Source: Pipra filicauda
Taxonomy: Eukaryota > Chordata > Aves > Passeriformes > Pipridae
Assembly: GCF_003945595.2 (NCBI RefSeq)
Contig: NW_024104420.1
Span: forward strand, 2,850,201-2,914,200
Length of the DNA stretch: 64,000 nt
Direction: 5' to 3'
Position 1 is the stretch's first letter, and the number at the start of each line of letters is the position of its first letter. Made by a program: the position numbers and the translations under genes. Below are positions 61,383 through 64,000 of the stretch, piece by piece. Below the pieces are notes generated by a model. It made no database searches, was not told the DNA's origin, and worked only from the letters and a program-made list of their open reading frames with translations.

Positions 61383-62849
61383 GCTGGGCTTCTGTGTGCT
61401 GAAGCAAAATAGACAATGAAGGTTAGGAAGCATGAAATGACAGCCTTCTTTGCTTTTCAGGGAACGTAAATTTTATTCACAGAACGTAAATCTCCAAGTC
61501 ATGGTTTTCAATCTGCATGCATGAACACACAAGATTGATTTTAAGGAAATTTGGAAGTATTTAACTCATTGCTCAGAGATACAAATCCCATCTTGTACAA
61601 TCATTATTGTATAAATAGAGAAAAAAAAATCAGTGACGTTTCGACGGCTTTGCCTGTAAGTTTTCATTTTTCAGATAGTCACAGATCATTAAGCCTCCAT
61701 TTCAAATATGGACATGTCTGTATTGAAGTACCCAAATAAAGCTGTATAAGTTCCTTATGTATTAGGGCATCTTAAAACTCTTAATGAATAATATAGCTTA
61801 AATGAAAGACATTCCTGAATATGTTTGCCACAATGTAAGATGCCCATGCTTATACATTCCTCCCTAAATGAGCAGGAACACATCGTTCAAATGCTTCAGT
61901 AAACATGGCAGCAGACCTAATGTGGATGCTGTGCTGAAAAGATTTTGGAAACACATATAAATATTTCTTGACTTTGGCACATCCATTGCAGCTCACAGTG
62001 GGTTTCTTATAATTTGATACCTCTTTCATGATACTTCACTGCTTATCATAAAACCAATCAGATAGAAAAACTGTTGTTGTTACATTAAAAATCCCAAACC
62101 ACAGATTCTTAAGCATGGTGTGTCAAGTTACTACACTATAGTATTAAAAATATCTCTGAAGTGCAGCCTTTTCTAACAGAAAACAGATCTACTCTTGAAC
62201 GCAGATGAACCTCCCCTGTGTCAATAAACACAAACTGCCTCCCTTTAAAACACAGAGGAAACTGGTTAATTTCTGTATCAATAAAATTTATGAAGCAATA
62301 AAAACTTTGTAGTACAAGCTGCATGGTTTGTTTCACTTCCTTGTCACATGAATTAATGAGGAAAATTCTTCCCTTCATTCTGTTATGCAGATTGGTGCTG
62401 GGGAGAACACTGTACGCTGACCAAAAGCCCCAAGAGCCTAATTCTGATTTCTACTCCTCACCCACTACTTCTGTATAAAATTTGGCAAGGAATATTTTAA
62501 TTTCCCATCTTTGTGATGACAGTGCTTGTGAACTCAGATCACCACTACACTGTGAACTGTGCTTAGTAACACAGTGTAATTTTTGGCGGGGCAAAAGGAA
62601 AGGAATGTCACATCTGAACCAGGTTAACTCACCATCACCAGATCATACTAGTATTACCCTTCATCCTCCATTTATGATAATGAAAACGTCAACAAATTTG
62701 AATTTTTGCAACTCTTGACTAGAAATAAGAGGGAGAGAGAGGAAAGTGAACTGGATGTCCAAAAATACATGCCTGTAACAGCAGGAGCAGAGAAGACTGA
62801 TGAAGACTTTATGCATAGTATTTAGTCAGATTAAATACAATTCTTCACT

Positions 62850-63110
62850 GCATGTTTTATTGTCGTTTATGTTCTCTCTGACCATACAAAGAAAGCTGCT
62901 TCTGACAGGCTGCAAAAGCAAGGCTTCTGGGAGTGTTTTGTTCTTTTTCTTCAAATCCTCTAATGCATTAATTTTCTGATCTCTCTCCTAATATAAAACT
63001 ACAGCTCACTCCTTACATGATCATCTTTGTCAGAACAACTTCCACTCAGACAGCAGCTAATCCACTACAGCTAATGGCTTCTGTCAGGATGGAAGCAAGG
63101 GAAATGATGC
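62850..63110. promoter_or_regulatory. Candidate intronic regulatory block
   Basis: Repeat-free block with TTTTATTGTCGTTTATG (HOX/CDX- and SOX-like), ATGCATTAATTTTC and paired AGCTAAT sites (near 63055 and 63069). Possible conserved non-coding element; untested. Confidence 0.2.
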
Positions 63111-63439
63111 CATCATTTACTAAATGGAATAATCTGCATACCTTAAATAGACCTCCCCTTTCATGAAATGTCAGTATGATGTATCTAACCCTTATAAAAT
63201 CCAGCTACCTCAGTCCTAATCTGTGAATGTGGTTTCAAAAATACATTTAGCTAATGTATTTTTCCTTATATCCCTGGAGACTGTGGGGGTTCACTGAGGT
63301 GGATATACACCCTTCCCTAGGCTGGGACACAACTGCATGGACAGACTGCTCCCTTGCTCTCCACACTATGTGTATAGTTGTTAGGATCTTTTAACTCATC
63401 TATCTGCCTTATAGAGTCTTTGTGTTTCAGGACACAAGG

Positions 63440-64000
63440 TCATCTGAAGATGAAGAGATGGGCACTCGCCAACTGTATGAAGCTTAACAAGGGAACTGTT
63501 GGATTCTGCACTTGGGACAGGGAAGCCCTGGTTGTGTGTACAGAACTGAGGAAAAGGACCTGGGGGTCCTGGTTAATGGCAAGTTGAATATGAATCAGCA
63601 GTGCCCTGGCAGCCAGGAGGGCTGGGGGGCATCAGGCAAAGCATCACCAGCTGGTTGAGGGAAGAGATTGTCCCGCTCTGCTCTGCACTGGGGCAGCCTC
63701 ATCCCGAGTCCTGTGTGCAGTTTTAGGCATCACAGTATAAAAAAAGACATTAAGCTATTAGAAAGTTTCCAAGGGAAGGCCACAAGGATGGTGAAGGGTC
63801 TGGAGGGAAAGCCATACAAGGAGCGACTGAGGTCACTTGGTCTGTTCAGCCTGGAGAAGAGGAGGCTGAGGGGAGACCTCATTGCAGTCTACAACTTCCT
63901 CAGGAGGAAAAGCGGAGGGACAGGTACTGATCTCTTCACTCTCATGACCATTGACAGGACTTCAGGAAATGGCATGAAGCTGAGTCAGAGGAGGCTTAGG
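63440..64000 (+). mobile_element. CR1 LINE 3' region, continues past the window
   Basis: Plus-strand sequence follows CR1 ORF2 towards its end: TTCTGCACTTGGGACAGG, AAAAGGACCTGGGGGTCCTG, CACAAGGATGGTGAAGGG, AAGGAGCGACTGAGG, CTGGAGAAGAGGAGGCTGAG and GGAAATGGCATGAAGCTGAG. The copy is diverged with indels, and the RT core is missing, so it is 5'-truncated or starts near 63.44 kb. The 3' tail lies beyond 64 kb. Confidence 0.93.

Larger units (their letters stand above)
47243..64000 (-). other. ZNF608: Long ZNF608 intron, at least 16.7 kb, runs off the window
   Basis: The exon at 47155-47242 needs an upstream phase-1 exon coding the N-terminal third of ZNF608, which should be a long open frame. 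No such frame exists up to 64 kb, so this intron is longer than 16.7 kb. That fits the large genomic span of the gene in other vertebrates. It contains CR1 fragments, microsatellites, a possible cassette exon and motif-rich blocks, listed separately; the rest is unremarkable AT-rich DNA. Confidence 0.8.

Noticed and set aside
1..64000. CRISPR arrays, tRNA/rRNA genes, bacterial or viral gene clusters
   Set aside because: None seen: no regular spaced repeats, no cloverleaf-like gene noticed by eye, and all retroelement coding sequence is CR1 type. A tRNAscan or Infernal run would be needed to exclude small RNAs.

Overview
This window looks like avian nuclear DNA: AT-rich, intron-containing, with several CR1 LINE copies of the bird/reptile type, one of which ends in the diagnostic (ATTCTATG)n tail. 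There are no bacterial operons, CRISPR arrays or recognisable RNA genes. The only protein-coding gene I can name is the 3' part of ZNF608, on the minus strand. I cannot tell the species.

Layout. 1-36.95 kb is intergenic DNA beyond the 3' end of ZNF608. It holds microsatellites, a strongly pyrimidine-rich stretch (about 12.44-12.96 kb), a G-quadruplex-type run (14.3 kb), an antisense CR1 relic with a 49-bp tandem duplication (15.6-16.2 kb), a 2.47-kb 5'-truncated CR1 on the minus strand (20.96-23.43 kb) and two old plus-strand CR1 relics just beyond it (24.1-25.2 kb). Several AT-rich, homeobox/SOX/octamer-motif-rich blocks look like conserved non-coding elements, but this is a visual judgement only. 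From about 36.96 to 47.24 kb lie the 3'UTR and seven exons of ZNF608. From 47.24 kb to the window end is a ZNF608 intron longer than 16.7 kb; the exon(s) coding the N-terminus lie outside the window. This intron contains two CR1 3' fragments, an isolated NRF1-type motif and a splice-bounded 54-bp cassette.

The ZNF608 model rests on matching splice sites and phases at every junction: exons 47155-47242, 44234-46688, 42069-42486, 41336-41508, 40276-40429, 38959-39040 and 37947-37953 (coding end). Together they give about 1,124 codons, the C-terminal roughly three quarters of a protein of about 1,500 residues, with a single C2H2-type finger, basic patches and the family-typical His-rich and Gln/Ala-rich C-terminus.

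Most interesting observations: (1) the last coding exon adds only 7 nt, and an internal GTATGT donor in the penultimate exon would switch the end of ZNF608 into a different, 45-residue open C-terminus inside what is otherwise 3'UTR; (2) a candidate poison/cassette exon in the long intron at 53280-53333; (3) a 166-bp stop-free, splice-bounded block at 13156-13321 that does not match a gene I recognise. No clearly novel system is visible; these are candidates needing transcript or alignment evidence.
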